Made by a program: the position numbers and the translations under genes
In this document: piece by piece, positions 14,866 through 22,391 of the stretch
Position numbering within the stretch: the first letter of the stretch is position 1
Layout: the number at the start of each line of letters is the position of its first letter
From: a virus
IMG/VR virus record: IMGVR_UViG_3300013088_000196
Span: 1-24,465 of that record
DNA: 24,465 bases
Reading direction: 5' to 3' (one strand)
Notes under the pieces: model-generated
Seen by the model: only the letters and a program-made list of their open reading frames with translations
Told to the model about the DNA's origin: nothing
Databases searched by the model: none

Positions 14866-15855
14866 TTATGAACTACCTCTGCAAATACCCTGGTAATACG
14901 CCAAAGCCAAAGCTCTGTCGTGACGAACCTTATAGTGGATGTCGTCAAACTCGTAACCATAAGGATCTTCTGCCCCGCCGGCCAGACTCTGCATTGTTGC
15001 CCCGGACACTAACAAATCCGGCTCAGCCTTACCGTCCAGGAAGCCCACTTCGATGATCGGGCAATCTACTGGATTGGCGATTACGGCCCACCAGGTAGTG
15101 CCGAGAATCGTGTCGATGAGCGGCTCTTCAACGACTCCCAGATACGCTATCTCATTGTAGGTTCCTCCGCCGTTGGTGGATACTGGAAGAATCTGTGCTG
15201 ACTTCGTGAGTTGCCTTGCCACTGGAGCAAGGGTTGTTCCGGTCAGGATGGCCCAAGGCGCTATGCCCATGAGCTCCCCGGAATCCGGGTCTACCTGTCC
15301 CCTCATGCGAGCGGCGCAGGCCTGAACCGCTGCCATACCGGCTACGGTATTAGCCAAGGCTACGTTCGCTTGATAATTGCGAGTTGTCGCGGTCCTCAGG
15401 TGAAAAAGGACTTTGTTGTCGTATGCATTGCGTCCGCCCAGCAACAAGGTCAGAATATCTTTGACCATAGTCCTTACTGTCGCGCGTCCGAATGCCGCGG
15501 GAAAGCGCGTGATTCCGCCGAGGTCGTCATTGATGATGGTCCTGCGGTCGACGGTGAACGTCTTGCCTTTGGTCTTAAGCGCAATTTGATACTTGGCGTC
15601 CGAGAACTTTGCCTCTTCGTACTTTCCATCCGCCTCTATCTCATCGAGGTCCGGCGCCTCGGATAAGATGACCCGGTCATTGGTCTTGAAATCGGCCAGG
15701 TCTCCGATCATTACGTATTGTCTCCACGGCGAAGGAAAACCGTTGAAGCGTGCAAGCAATTTCTTATACATCGTATTGGCTAACAAGTTGGGGAAGTCGC
15801 TCGAGCTTCCGGATTCCTTCAGCTCATGGTAGATATTGAGCAATGACTTACGCAT
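14866..15855 (-). CDS. Major capsid protein (HK97 fold, Mu gpT-like)
   Basis: A 329-residue shell protein, most likely of HK97 fold and closest in feel to the Mu gpT-like group: SPWRQYVMIGDLADFKTNDR near the N-terminal arm, KTFTVDRRTIINDDLGGITR, an RATVRTMVKDILTLLLGG spine-helix-like stretch, and the C-terminal GYEFDDIHYKVRHDRALALA. Position after protease, scaffold and cement genes, and normal length, support the call. GGAGG lies seven bases before the ATG. No separate cleavable N-terminal delta domain is obvious, consistent with a separate scaffold. Family assignment is from sequence pattern memory, so the fold is more certain than the subgroup. Confidence 0.82.
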   Translation of the reverse strand: MRKSLLNIYHELKESGSSSDFPNLLANTMYKKLLARFNGFPSPWRQYVMIGDLADFKTNDRVILSEAPDLDEIEADGKYEEAKFSDAKYQIALKTKGKTFTVDRRTIINDDLGGITRFPAAFGRATVRTMVKDILTLLLGGRNAYDNKVLFHLRTATTRNYQANVALANTVAGMAAVQACAARMRGQVDPDSGELMGIAPWAILTGTTLAPVARQLTKSAQILPVSTNGGGTYNEIAYLGVVEEPLIDTILGTTWWAVIANPVDCPIIEVGFLDGKAEPDLLVSGATMQSLAGGAEDPYGYEFDDIHYKVRHDRALALAYYQGICRGSS

Positions 15856-15887
15856 GCTAAAACCTCCTTGCTATTTTGAGACTATGC

Positions 15888-16265
15888 TTACGCCTGGGTC
15901 TGTCCGTAGGGACGAGTCTGAGGCAGAAGCAAGCCTTGGAACGAACCATCTGTCGCACTTGGTGTCGTGACGCATTTTATTGCAGTGAAATCGTCGGCAT
16001 CTGCGCCTATGGAGAGCGCGCTGGCGGACGTATCCCAATAAAGGATACTGCCTGCCGTCGGTATTCCACCGGCGACCATGCCGCCATAAGCGGCGAAAGT
16101 CATGCCCCATACGCCCTCGAGGGCGAAGGACACTGATTCTCCGACAATCCTGTTATTCAAGGGTATGCCGATGAATCCCTGGACCCTGCTGAGCACGCCC
16201 GCTGCTACTACCTCGGCCGGCGCAAGGGTGACTCTCTTGCCTGAATATTTGTAATTGTTTGCCAT
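15888..16265 (-). CDS. DUF2190-type capsid cement protein
   Basis: A 125-residue protein that probably binds the outside of the capsid and stabilises it. The pattern fits the DUF2190 capsid cement family: MANNYKYSGKRVTLAP at the start, GVLSRVQGFIGIPLNN, GESVSFALEGVWGMTFAA, then GGIPTAGSILYWDTSA, a short conserved Tyr-Trp-Asp element. Length is normal for the family. The gene lies directly between the scaffold and the major capsid gene, the usual position. An AGGAGG lies nine bases before the ATG. No signal peptide is present, unlike four other non-core proteins in this window. Confidence 0.85.
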   Translation of the reverse strand: MANNYKYSGKRVTLAPAEVVAAGVLSRVQGFIGIPLNNRIVGESVSFALEGVWGMTFAAYGGMVAGGIPTAGSILYWDTSASALSIGADADDFTAIKCVTTPSATDGSFQGLLLPQTRPYGQTQA

Positions 16266-16288
16266 GCTGGTGATCCTCCTTTTAATTT

Positions 16289-16306
16289 CTCACGACTTTA
16301 CGTGAG
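16289..16306. repeat. Intergenic inverted repeat between scaffold and cement genes
   Basis: CTCACG (16289-16294) and CGTGAG (16301-16306) form a perfect six-base stem with a six-base loop in the 45-base gap between the protease-scaffold and cement genes. No T-run follows on the minus strand (AAATTAAAAGGAGG instead), so it is not a terminator in the direction of transcription. It could protect an mRNA end or expose the downstream ribosome binding site, but may be chance. Confidence 0.35.
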
Positions 16307-16310
16307 CGGG

Positions 16311-16772
16311 TTATTTTTCTGTTTCCTTCTTTTCCGGCTCAGCCACTCCAGCTCTCTTGTCGAGTGACTCCTGAAGCGATTCCTGAAGAGTAACCGCTTC
16401 GCCATTAGGCCCAAGCTTGATTTTGCCCTTACCGGTAAGCTTGTTGGCGAACTCGAGTTCCGCCTGAATCATCTTGCCGACCGACTCTTTCAGGTCGCTT
16501 TCGATTATGGCATCCTTCACCTGCGCGCGGATCCTATCCTTACACGGTTCGGGAATCTTGGCTTCCTTAAGAATTGTCTCTACTGCTGTGGCCTGCACGG
16601 CCAATTTCTGAGTCTTATCAGCAGCTGCGATTTTGATGTTGGCTTCCTTCAGGTCTGTTTCGAGCTTTGTCACCTTATCGGTGTTGCCGGCAGTGCTCTC
16701 TTTGACGATAGCGTCAACGAGATCCTGCCTTAATTCTTTGACTTCCTTCAATGTTGCATTTTCCAATTCCAT
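16311..16772 (-). CDS. Nested in-frame scaffold protein
   Basis: A 153-residue protein predicted from an internal ATG at 16772 (codon 406 of the protease gene). A perfect GGAGGT (16784-16779) lies exactly six bases upstream, a site as good as any true gene start in this window. The product (beginning MELENATLKEVKEL) is almost entirely charged helix and coiled coil, ending in a Lys/Glu-rich tail, as expected of a removable scaffold that fills the prohead. Known precedent: phage lambda C/Nu3 make protease and scaffold this way from one reading frame. Separate translation would supply many scaffold copies per protease. The signal is in the sequence; the use of this start is inference. Confidence 0.75.
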   Translation of the reverse strand: MELENATLKEVKELRQDLVDAIVKESTAGNTDKVTKLETDLKEANIKIAAADKTQKLAVQATAVETILKEAKIPEPCKDRIRAQVKDAIIESDLKESVGKMIQAELEFANKLTGKGKIKLGPNGEAVTLQESLQESLDKRAGVAEPEKKETEK

Positions 16773-17987
16773 TTTTTTACCTCCAGTATATCGGGATTCC
16801 AAGAGCTTCGAGACATGTCCCCTGGCGCCGGCTTCTGTCACCCAATCCACTGAGGGAGGGCCGTTTTTCCGGGCAGGTATGATTGCCTCGACTATTTGGT
16901 ATCCGTCCTTGCCGTTGACTTTACCAACGGAAATCTTTCCGCCTGTCAATATTGACAGGCCTAACTGGCCGCGGGCGACCGGATCTGCCAGCCGCTCCCT
17001 GAGCCAGGTATCATGTATCGCAACCCTGCCCATCGCCTTGCCGGCCGAGTAATAGGATTCTACGATGGTCGAGGCCCAATCCTTGAGGCTGCGTTCCGGT
17101 CTCTGCGCTTCCTCTTGAGTTGTAGGATGATTTATGTACATCTTCATCCCGGCAAATATCGGCGCGGCCTCGCGGATGGTCTTATCCGGGTAGTGGCGCT
17201 TCTTACCCTCATTCGTCCCGGTTTCTACCAGCACCACTTCGACTTCACTGAAATCGGTATTGAATTTCGCCTCTTTCAGTGAAACAAATCCCGAGATCTC
17301 GAAGTCCTTGTTTATGCCTGCTTCCCGAATCTCGATTATCGCCTCTTTCAAAGGCTTATCCTTGGCCGCCTCCGCAACCGGGATATATTTCTCAATCACT
17401 TCTTTCGGAGTACCCAGGATTACCGCGTCTTTCATAATAGAATATTCCATCTCGTAAAGTTTTCCTTCATAACTAATGACACACCTGTCTGGGTACATGT
17501 CCCGGATATATGGGCCTTCGGCGTACCGTTCCCCTATCTTCTCGGGGAATAATGGATGCGCCTTTATCGCCGCCCTCACCTTATCCTCGATGTCACTAAA
17601 ACTGCCGTCCTTGAGCGCCTCCTCTATCTTGGTGGCGATGCTTTCTGCTAAAACTTTGGTCTCTTTATCCTCGATTTTTACGATCATCCTTTTCACTTTT
17701 TCTTTGACCTCCTGCAAGAAGTGCCGCACGGCCGGTGATCCTGTTTTGCCTTTCAGCCCATCTCTTGCCTTGGCGACAATCAGATCAATGTCGCTCAAAA
17801 GCTCGGTTAATAATGTCCTGGAAAATGTATTGTTTATTTCTGATTCCTTGATGGCCGCGTTCACCGCCTTAAACGCATACCCTTCGCCTTTATCGAATGA
17901 AGCATTGAAAGCCTTCAGCCATTGGTCTTGCTTTGTTTTTGGCTTTTTCTTGATATATTCCGGCAGGTTAGCCATAGTATAAGGCAT
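16311..17987 (-). CDS. Prohead protease-scaffold polyprotein with ChaB-like N-terminus
   Basis: A 558-residue head assembly protein with three parts. Residues 1-50 resemble ChaB (LPEYIKKK, WLKAFNASFD, GYAFKAVNAAIK), often found at the front of phage proteases. Residues about 225-395 form a serine-type prohead protease: MYINHP gives His287, LGLSI gives Ser345 and PSVDWVTEAGARG gives Asp381, the expected elements of such enzymes. Residues 406-558 are charged, helical and coiled-coil-like, typical of an internal scaffold. A Lys/Glu-rich helical spacer occupies residues 50-150. The order protease-scaffold followed by cement and major capsid genes is standard. GAGGG lies eight bases before the ATG, and the upstream methyltransferase stop is one base away. 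A second start for the scaffold alone is annotated separately. Confidence 0.85.
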   Translation of the reverse strand: MPYTMANLPEYIKKKPKTKQDQWLKAFNASFDKGEGYAFKAVNAAIKESEINNTFSRTLLTELLSDIDLIVAKARDGLKGKTGSPAVRHFLQEVKEKVKRMIVKIEDKETKVLAESIATKIEEALKDGSFSDIEDKVRAAIKAHPLFPEKIGERYAEGPYIRDMYPDRCVISYEGKLYEMEYSIMKDAVILGTPKEVIEKYIPVAEAAKDKPLKEAIIEIREAGINKDFEISGFVSLKEAKFNTDFSEVEVVLVETGTNEGKKRHYPDKTIREAAPIFAGMKMYINHPTTQEEAQRPERSLKDWASTIVESYYSAGKAMGRVAIHDTWLRERLADPVARGQLGLSILTGGKISVGKVNGKDGYQIVEAIIPARKNGPPSVDWVTEAGARGHVSKLLESRYTGGKKMELENATLKEVKELRQDLVDAIVKESTAGNTDKVTKLETDLKEANIKIAAADKTQKLAVQATAVETILKEAKIPEPCKDRIRAQVKDAIIESDLKESVGKMIQAELEFANKLTGKGKIKLGPNGEAVTLQESLQESLDKRAGVAEPEKKETEK

Positions 17988-17988
17988 A

Positions 17989-18618
17989 CTATTTTCCCTC
18001 CCCTTGTGCCCTACGCAGTTTATATTTCATGAACGGGTCCGCGGATTCTATGTCCACGATCTTCAGACCTGCCTCTGCTATCATGTCCTCCCACTCCCAT
18101 TCCTCAATGTCCGGACAATCAAAAGCCCCTGGGCTTATAGGCACTATTTCCACCAGGACGGCTATGCCTTCGGGTTTGAGCACTCTATGGAGCTCTTTAA
18201 GGGCCCTGCGCTTGGTGTCGTTAGGCATATGCATGAAGACTGCCATCGAATACGCGAAGTCCGCATACGCTTCCGAAAATCCTAGCATATCCCCGAGATC
18301 GGAATTGCAGAACTCAACGTTGGGTATGCCCAGGGAGGAAAGCGAAGACTGGGCCGTTTCCAAATTGCTCACGCTAAAATCTATGCCGATAACTTTCTTG
18401 AATTGAAGCGCGGCCTGGGGGATATATCGTCCTCCTCCGCACCCTAGATCCAGGCAAATGTCCCGGCCGGGATTGGCCAGGATTTCCGGAAAAACATGGG
18501 CCACCCATAGAGCCATACCCCTAGGGTCCCGCTCGTTTATCGAATTAATGCTTTCGCCTTCCGGACGCGTAAGGTCCCAGTATGCCCTGGGGTCAGCTTC
18601 GTATTTCTGTTTGTCCAT
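17989..18618 (-). CDS. SAM-dependent methyltransferase (class I)
   Basis: A 209-residue protein with a class I Rossmann-type methyltransferase core. Motif I is LDLGCGGG (56-63), the strand-2 acidic residue is in VIGIDFS (Asp80), followed by EFCNSDLGDM and the motif IV-like YADFAYSMAVFMHM, then LHRVLKPEGIAVLVEI. This is the Methyltransf_11/25 pattern used on small molecules, lipids, sugars and sometimes proteins. No target-recognition domain for DNA is visible, so DNA modification is unlikely. Translational overlap with the Wzy-like gene and one-base spacing before the protease gene place it within the head operon. The most sensible guess is methylation of a glycan or lipid-linked sugar handled by the neighbouring membrane protein; the substrate cannot be read from the sequence. 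Confidence 0.88.
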   Translation of the reverse strand: MDKQKYEADPRAYWDLTRPEGESINSINERDPRGMALWVAHVFPEILANPGRDICLDLGCGGGRYIPQAALQFKKVIGIDFSVSNLETAQSSLSSLGIPNVEFCNSDLGDMLGFSEAYADFAYSMAVFMHMPNDTKRRALKELHRVLKPEGIAVLVEIVPISPGAFDCPDIEEWEWEDMIAEAGLKIVDIESADPFMKYKLRRAQGEGK

Positions 18619-19621
18619 TGCTCACTTTTCCCTTCTGTAACTTTAATAAAAAACACAATATTATTCCCATGATCAGATACCACATCCTTGGTGTTTCTAC
18701 CGGATATTCAATCGCGCAGACAAGCAGGAAACTTGCCATCGGTGCGATATCTCCTTGTGGTCTTATCTTCTGTAATTGCTTAGCCGCGAACCAATACCAC
18801 GCCACCGCTAAAACTCCGACCCCGAAGATGAACTGCAGATAACTGCTACCCACAACTCCTAACTCCGGAAATGGCCGCTCGCCTATTCCCAGGCCGATAA
18901 GCGGTTGCTTGAAGAATATCTTCAGTGCCGGGGCCCAGGCAAGATTAAAACGATACGCTAAAGAATCATAGATATGCTGCCTGATCAAAAATAGTCCCAA
19001 AATTAACGCCATGATATAAAGAAAACGCGCCTTGTCCTTCATGCGCATAAATAGCATCACCGCTATCGGAATGAATATCGTGAATTGCTTTGTGATTATC
19101 CCGAGTGCGAAACTTATCGGCACGAATAACAGCGGACAGAATGATGTTACTAATGCGAAATAGGTGATCATCCTGGGTTGGTTGCCTATCAATGCCCCTT
19201 CCTGCCCGGCGAAGGGATGCACATTCCAGACCGGGTCAAAGCCTCTCTTTTGAATAATGAAGAATACGAGGTTTAATGCCGCGGCCGCCAGGATATAATT
19301 TCTGATGCCCTTCGTCTCATTGTAACGGGTATATACGATTGTGAATCCCAGCACCGCCAGAAAGAGATTAAACGAGGTATGCAGCCCCACTGGAGAAAAA
19401 GTGTGAATGAAGACATTAGCGAAAACCAGTCCAAGAAATGAAATCATAATCAAGACCAGTTCTTGGGGGATCTCCCTACGCGGCTTATCGAAAAGCGACG
19501 CCATAAATAGCGCGATTATCCCCGTCCTGAAAAATGTGATGTCGAACATATCCATGTTGATGTTTGTCCCCACACATATCGGAGATAAAAATAAAAGCGC
19601 TTGAAAAATCCTAGTGACCAT
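18593..19621 (-). CDS. Polytopic membrane protein of the Wzy/WaaL (O-antigen polymerase/ligase) type
   Basis: A 342-residue integral inner-membrane protein with roughly nine to ten hydrophobic segments. Residues 240-269 (PLIGLGIG, then SSYLQFIFGVG) match the arrangement of Wzy_C family proteins, where a hP-GxG motif is followed by a HNxYLQ-like motif and G-rich helix. Here the His normally seen before Asn/Ser is absent (VVGSSYLQ), so catalytic competence is uncertain. The family joins O-antigen or other polysaccharide repeat units at the periplasmic face. A GAGGAG lies about eleven bases before the ATG, a rather long spacing. The next gene, a methyltransferase, overlaps its end by 26 bases, so the two are probably translated together. 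Such a gene between the portal and protease genes of a phage is unusual. Serotype conversion or blocking of superinfection are possible roles (inference). Confidence 0.72.
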   Translation of the reverse strand: MVTRIFQALLFLSPICVGTNINMDMFDITFFRTGIIALFMASLFDKPRREIPQELVLIMISFLGLVFANVFIHTFSPVGLHTSFNLFLAVLGFTIVYTRYNETKGIRNYILAAAALNLVFFIIQKRGFDPVWNVHPFAGQEGALIGNQPRMITYFALVTSFCPLLFVPISFALGIITKQFTIFIPIAVMLFMRMKDKARFLYIMALILGLFLIRQHIYDSLAYRFNLAWAPALKIFFKQPLIGLGIGERPFPELGVVGSSYLQFIFGVGVLAVAWYWFAAKQLQKIRPQGDIAPMASFLLVCAIEYPVETPRMWYLIMGIILCFLLKLQKGKVSNGQTEIRS

Positions 19622-19654
19622 TTAATTCAAATCTCCTCTTTTAGATTTTTTCCG

Positions 19655-20038
19655 CTAATAATCAAAAACCACTGTAGTTATCGAATTAGCATTTGTCGCC
19701 AGCACCCGTATACCATTTTCAAATGGCGCATTAGGATTAATAGGAGCACTATTGGTATTGTTGGCCGATATACCCAACTCGAATTCCAGGTCGGTAATTG
19801 GATAACGTGGATCCACCGTGTTGTAAATACCCACAATATCGCCCGCCGTGGATGAGAACATGCTCGCCGATAACAACCTGCAGGGACCGATAAACAACTG
19901 TCCGCTTCCTATTATGCTGTATATCTTCGTAGGATTACCGCCCTGCGCATAATTAGTCTTTAAAGAATCAATACTAGTTGCGTGCGCATAGGCTGTAAAA
20001 AATAATATGAACGCTAAAAATAACCATACTTTCTTCAT
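19655..20038 (-). CDS. Small exported protein, possibly beta-sandwich decoration type
   Basis: A 127-residue protein with a textbook signal peptide: MKK, a hydrophobic core WLFLAFILFFTAY, then an AHA cleavage site near residue 20. The mature part is about 107 residues, polar and predicted beta-rich, ending in FENGIRVLATNANSITTVVF. That pattern resembles small jelly-roll-like virion proteins met in environmental phages, but I cannot name a family. A strong AAGGAGG lies seven bases before the ATG. It sits between the portal and a Wzy-like gene, a place where decoration or accessory genes often occur. The export signal is hard to reconcile with a capsid role and suggests action in the periplasm or at the cell surface. 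Confidence 0.7.
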   Translation of the reverse strand: MKKVWLFLAFILFFTAYAHATSIDSLKTNYAQGGNPTKIYSIIGSGQLFIGPCRLLSASMFSSTAGDIVGIYNTVDPRYPITDLEFELGISANNTNSAPINPNAPFENGIRVLATNANSITTVVFDY

Positions 20039-20050
20039 TTAACTCCCTCC

Positions 20051-22294
20051 TTAGATTATTTGTAATGCGTGGCGACACCTTCCATCGCATTCGTGACTTC
20101 CCGGCTCCGGTGCTTCATCTATCAGATATGGATTTCCGTTCATTGCCTCTGCGCATCCGTCACACGTAGAGTTGTCGTCCGCTCCCGCAAAATTTACCAT
20201 AAGTCCCGTACCTTCTCCAGCTTCCTTTACAGCCGCTTCCTCCACACTCCAGAAAGCTCCAGAGTATTGCTCTACCCGGGCCTCGAACGTCCCCAGCGCC
20301 GCGTTGACAGCCGCCTTGAACTCTTCAGGGCTATCGTATGGAAGGCGCATTGCCTCAGCAATCTTGCTTTCCATGTCGGGGATCAGCGAAGTCATGAGGT
20401 ATTTTTCGTTCCAGTCGAGTTTGTCTTTCAATAGCCCCTTCTCTTTGTTATTCGCCTCAAATAGTGTCTCTCGAACCTGCGCGTCCTTAAGGTGAGACTG
20501 AAGATATTTCTTTCCTATATCTATGGCTACAGGAAAGTATCCCTCGGCCGCTTTCATCATGTTTCTCTTGAATGCATCCAGGTGATCAGATAAATTATCC
20601 ACGTTACCCACAATCTTGCCGGCATTTCCCGCGGTCTTCAGGTTGGTGCGTATGCTATCCTGCAGCGCGGCAAAGTGTCCTGCCAGGTTCCTGCGATATC
20701 CGTTCATGCGCTGCGCTAGATAGTTATTCTTCTTGGCGAGCCTGGCTGCGGGGTTTTTCTGATCACCAATGGCCTCTTTTAAGGGCTTCTCTGCCGGTTT
20801 ATTCTCGGGTTGTTTCTTTGCCGGCTGATTATCTAAGATGGGTAATCCTCCCGCGAACATTCCAGCCATAGGCCTAACTCTGGTAAAATCTATCTTGCCT
20901 ATTTCATCCTCCACGTTATTCTGATTTGCCGCCAAGAGGAATATCTTCGCCGCGGTCTCATCCCCTATAAGGTTGGAATCCTTAGCTACTTGCAGGGCAT
21001 CGGCTACAATCTTCATGTCCTTCTCGATTATCGGAGGGAAATCTATGTCTAAGGTCCTGTCTAGGTCGGTCGTATAGACATTGCGCATGGTTTTTACATC
21101 ATATTTCACGCTCCCGGGAAGGATGCCTTTTTCTATCTTCTTGTTTATCTGATGCTGCAAGATGTCGTTATAGATATAAGACCATAATGCCTGATACCCG
21201 GCAAACTTTTTGATCATCGGCAGTTCCATATTTGTGGTTGTGGCCAGGTTCCCGGTCTCCGGATCGCCGAAATAATGATAGAATATCCCGGCCGCCGCGC
21301 AGACCATCAACGCCATCTGCTTCAATCCTTTTTCTCCTATCACCGCGCCACCCGTAGGAGTGCTTATTGCTGTTGTATCCAGGGCATCGTTCTCGTATTG
21401 CGTGGATCCTGCCACTTTCGCTGGATTGGTCAGATCTGTCTTTGCCCGGGCCGCCTGCTGAAGGCTTGTTACCTGCGCGGGAGTGCCTTTTACTTTCTTG
21501 CGCCAGGCCAGGGTTGAGAGCGATTTTATCAATGTCGAAAGGTCCCCAGCCATGTCTTTATGTGCCTTAATCCAGTCTATGCCGCGGTAGAGCTCCGGGA
21601 TGCCGAACTTATCGTTAATATCGCAGTTTATCTTGACATGGTAGATGAACGTGCCTTCCGGGGCGAGTTTCTCTTTTGGAATTTCAAAGTCATCCACATT
21701 GGCGTTGCTTATGTCAGGATAATAGACATACTTGGTGAGCTGTATGTCATAAGCGTCCTGCAGGAAATTATAATTCTGGTCGCGCATAGCCCGCTTGTAA
21801 AAATTCGTCCGCATCCTATCGTCCTTATCGCGGATGATATCTGCCATCTCCTCAGTGTTTAGTATCCTAACCCGCACATCTCCAACTTCATCTTCGAAGA
21901 GCATAAAGAACAGGTTGCCTTCATATTGGAGCTTGTCGCTTAAGAGCTGCTGTGCCTGGAAGCCGGTGAGGGCTTTCTGGTTATCCGGGTCATCCCAGAA
22001 GTGGTCAATGATTTTTTGAATAGTGTCTTCTTTTGCCTTCGGTTTCCCGAGTCCTTCCCCAAAAATGAAAGAAGTAGTCAGGCGCACCCATTGTCCGGCC
22101 AGCGGGTTCTTGGTGTAGTAGATCCGGCAGGTCCGCAGCATCTTCTTGAAACCTTCGCCTATAATCTGCAGCTGAGTGTTATCTTGAAGAGAAACATTTA
22201 TCCAGCCGATATCTTCAAGTGTCCTGGATTGGAGCGTTACGGTCTCTATAAGCTCTTTGAATGCTTTGTCGGATACTACTCTTAGGCCAAACAT
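20051..22294 (-). CDS. Portal protein fused to a MuF-like minor head domain
   Basis: A 747-residue protein. About the first 500 residues look like a phage portal protein, the dodecameric ring through which DNA enters and leaves the head. Features include the Arg/Trp-rich N-terminal region (RIYYTKNPLAGQWVRLTTSF), a helical stem-like stretch with INCDINDKFGIPELYRGIDW, and the ATTTNMELPMIKKFAGYQAL segment. A Pro/Lys-rich linker near residues 485-510 leads to a helical region and a C-terminal end typical of MuF/SPP1 gp7-like minor head proteins: DNSTCDGC, then LIDEAPEPGSHECDGRC, with Cys711, Cys714, His734, Cys736 and Cys740 able to hold a metal. Portal and MuF are usually separate neighbouring genes, so the fusion accounts for the absence of a separate minor head gene. 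It starts six bases after a GGAG site and is followed by an exported protein. Confidence 0.9.
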   Translation of the reverse strand: MFGLRVVSDKAFKELIETVTLQSRTLEDIGWINVSLQDNTQLQIIGEGFKKMLRTCRIYYTKNPLAGQWVRLTTSFIFGEGLGKPKAKEDTIQKIIDHFWDDPDNQKALTGFQAQQLLSDKLQYEGNLFFMLFEDEVGDVRVRILNTEEMADIIRDKDDRMRTNFYKRAMRDQNYNFLQDAYDIQLTKYVYYPDISNANVDDFEIPKEKLAPEGTFIYHVKINCDINDKFGIPELYRGIDWIKAHKDMAGDLSTLIKSLSTLAWRKKVKGTPAQVTSLQQAARAKTDLTNPAKVAGSTQYENDALDTTAISTPTGGAVIGEKGLKQMALMVCAAAGIFYHYFGDPETGNLATTTNMELPMIKKFAGYQALWSYIYNDILQHQINKKIEKGILPGSVKYDVKTMRNVYTTDLDRTLDIDFPPIIEKDMKIVADALQVAKDSNLIGDETAAKIFLLAANQNNVEDEIGKIDFTRVRPMAGMFAGGLPILDNQPAKKQPENKPAEKPLKEAIGDQKNPAARLAKKNNYLAQRMNGYRRNLAGHFAALQDSIRTNLKTAGNAGKIVGNVDNLSDHLDAFKRNMMKAAEGYFPVAIDIGKKYLQSHLKDAQVRETLFEANNKEKGLLKDKLDWNEKYLMTSLIPDMESKIAEAMRLPYDSPEEFKAAVNAALGTFEARVEQYSGAFWSVEEAAVKEAGEGTGLMVNFAGADDNSTCDGCAEAMNGNPYLIDEAPEPGSHECDGRCRHALQII

Positions 22295-22316
22295 GCATGT
22301 CTCCTTGATTGTTAAT

Positions 22317-22341
22317 AAAACCGCGCTTTTGCGCTGATTTT
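22317..22341. terminator. Weak bidirectional terminator-like hairpin between terL and portal genes
   Basis: In the gap between the terminase and portal genes, GCGC (22323-22326) and GCGC (22331-22334) pair around a four-base loop, with imperfect extension outward. On the minus strand it is followed by GGTTTTATT, on the plus strand by TGATTTTTATTT. The stem is short, so it could at most attenuate transcription. The remaining bases of the gap contain only the portal ribosome binding site (GGAG, six bases before the ATG). Confidence 0.3.
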
Positions 22342-22391
22342 TATTTCTACTCTACTCTGTAGGAACCCTCCAGTAGTGCTCATGGAGTTTG

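Noticed and set aside
17989-18618. DNA methyltransferase for protection against host restriction
   Set aside because: The protein has only the small-molecule type class I core and no DNA target-recognition domain or DPPY/PC motif.
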